Positions 8,900-9,335 of a stretch of 9,335 bases of DNA are shown one piece after another. The stretch covers positions 1 to 9,335 of the forward strand of contig JAQVUQ010000084.1 in NCBI GenBank assembly GCA_028699365.1, in the 5' to 3' direction. Within the stretch, counting starts at the first letter, position 1, and each line of letters begins with the position of its first letter. The position numbers and the translations under genes are program-made. The DNA comes from a bacterium. Lineage in GTDB: Bacteria > UBP13 > UBA5359. The notes beneath the pieces were generated by a model that had not been told where the DNA came from, made no database searches, and worked only from the letters and a program-made list of their open reading frames with translations.

Positions 8900-9335
8900 T
8901 CACCTGCCCATAAAAGTAAATGAGATGCCGATGGCGATAAGAAAACAGATCAGTCCAAGCAGATAGGCCAGATAGCGCCGTTCATCGCGGCTGAGCTTCA
9001 ACTCTCCGCTAAGGGTAGCCAACAGCGCCGCAGACATGAAAGGTATACCGGGAATGTTCTGATTATAAGTCAGAGCCATTACTCCGGCTATCACCAATGA
9101 CAGAGATAGAAGAAAATATCTGAAAGAACTGAATATCCTGAGCTTCCGCATCACCAGAATGAAGAGAAAGAAAAAGAGCACGTCACCCAGTCCGAAAAGC
9201 GGCAGATCCGATACGCCAACCGGTCCGGGGTAAGTAACGATCATCTTGTCGACCAGCGTCTCGTTCTGCAGCATCTTGGCAGTAGGGCCGTAATAGACGC
9301 TCCAGATATCGACAAGGGCGGCAACCAGGGCTACC
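8900..9335 (-). CDS. Presenilin/signal-peptide-peptidase-like (A22) GxGD membrane protease, C-terminal part, cut by the right edge
   Basis: The reading frame stays open upstream of the internal ATG at 9274 to the window edge (145 visible residues), so the true start is outside. Visible order: a hydrophobic segment VALVAALVDIWSVYYGP with Asp at visible residue 9 (9310-9308); a short loop; a helix with PLFGLGDVLFFFLFILV, Asp at visible residue 51 (9184-9182); a helix YFLLSLSLVIAGVMALTY; then NIPGIPFMSAALLATL; and a final helix (YLLGLICFLIAIGISFTFM). This matches the C-terminal half of presenilins/SPPs: D in TM6, GxGD in TM7, PAL(P) before TM9. VDIWSVYYGPTAKML closely resembles presenilin YDLVAVLCPKGPLRML. 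Differences: V replaces the Tyr before the first Asp, PGIP stands for PALP, and there is one extra C-terminal helix. The spacing of 41 residues between Asp residues is short, as in SPPs. Leads an operon with the GGDEF gene. Family assignment is by motif reading only. Confidence 0.72.
   Translation of the reverse strand, partial: VALVAALVDIWSVYYGPTAKMLQNETLVDKMIVTYPGPVGVSDLPLFGLGDVLFFFLFILVMRKLRIFSSFRYFLLSLSLVIAGVMALTYNQNIPGIPFMSAALLATLSGELKLSRDERRYLAYLLGLICFLIAIGISFTFMGR

Noticed and set aside
8900-9274. A complete 124-codon small membrane protein starting at ATG 9274
   Set aside because: The frame stays open upstream to the window edge and the upstream codons encode the first Asp motif of the presenilin-like fold, so this ATG is internal.
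8900-9335. Prepilin/preflagellin peptidase as the GxGD protein
   Set aside because: Those enzymes have GxGD followed by K/L-rich sequence (GAGDVKL type) and lack a PAL-like motif one helix later. GLGDVLFFF plus IPGIPF fits presenilin/SPP better.

Overview
This window reads as a chromosomal segment of an anaerobic bacterium. Every gene I can support lies on the minus strand, so transcription runs from high to low coordinates. The dprA-topA neighbour pair is common in Bacillota and some Chloroflexota. An acyl-CoA dehydrogenase/EtfB/ferredoxin-type EtfA cassette points to a strict or facultative anaerobe that handles low-potential electrons. An anaerobic Chloroflexota (Dehalococcoidia-like) or clostridial lineage is my best guess, but this is inference and no 16S gene is present. 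Nothing looks like a phage, transposon, CRISPR array, tRNA or rRNA gene.

Layout from right to left (direction of transcription): (1) 9335-8900 is the C-terminal part of a multispanning membrane protein. It carries a transmembrane Asp, a GLGD motif and a PAL-like IPGIP motif in the order seen in presenilin / signal peptide peptidase (A22) proteases. Its stop sits 4 nt before (2) a TM-GAF-GGDEF diguanylate cyclase (8895-7681), whose 3' end overlaps (3) serS, seryl-tRNA synthetase (7715-6456). This is followed by (4) a YitT/DUF2179 membrane protein (6407-5517), whose TTG start lies in a small hairpin. A near-perfect sigma70 promoter (5489-5460) then drives (5) an acyl-CoA dehydrogenase (5382-4246), (6) etfB (4206-3427) and (7) an etfA with two N-terminal [4Fe-4S] motifs (3350-2163), ending at a GC-rich hairpin (2140-2115). 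Next come (8) dprA (2073-967) and, after a 190-bp gap holding two oppositely oriented arrays of an 8-bp GCTAAA-type repeat, (9) the N-terminal 258 codons of topA (776 to the left edge).

Functionally there are three blocks. The first is a membrane/signalling operon (putative intramembrane protease, c-di-GMP synthase) welded to a housekeeping tRNA synthetase. The second is an electron-transfer operon arranged like carCDE of caffeyl-CoA reductase (dehydrogenase, EtfB, Fd-EtfA), probably an acyl-CoA dehydrogenase/Etf complex able to talk to ferredoxin. The third is a DNA-processing pair, DprA (RecA loader for incoming ssDNA) and topoisomerase I. The strongest novelty candidates are the presenilin-like protease next to a diguanylate cyclase, a four-cysteine motif in the EtfA linker, and the inverted 8-bp repeat arrays upstream of topA.
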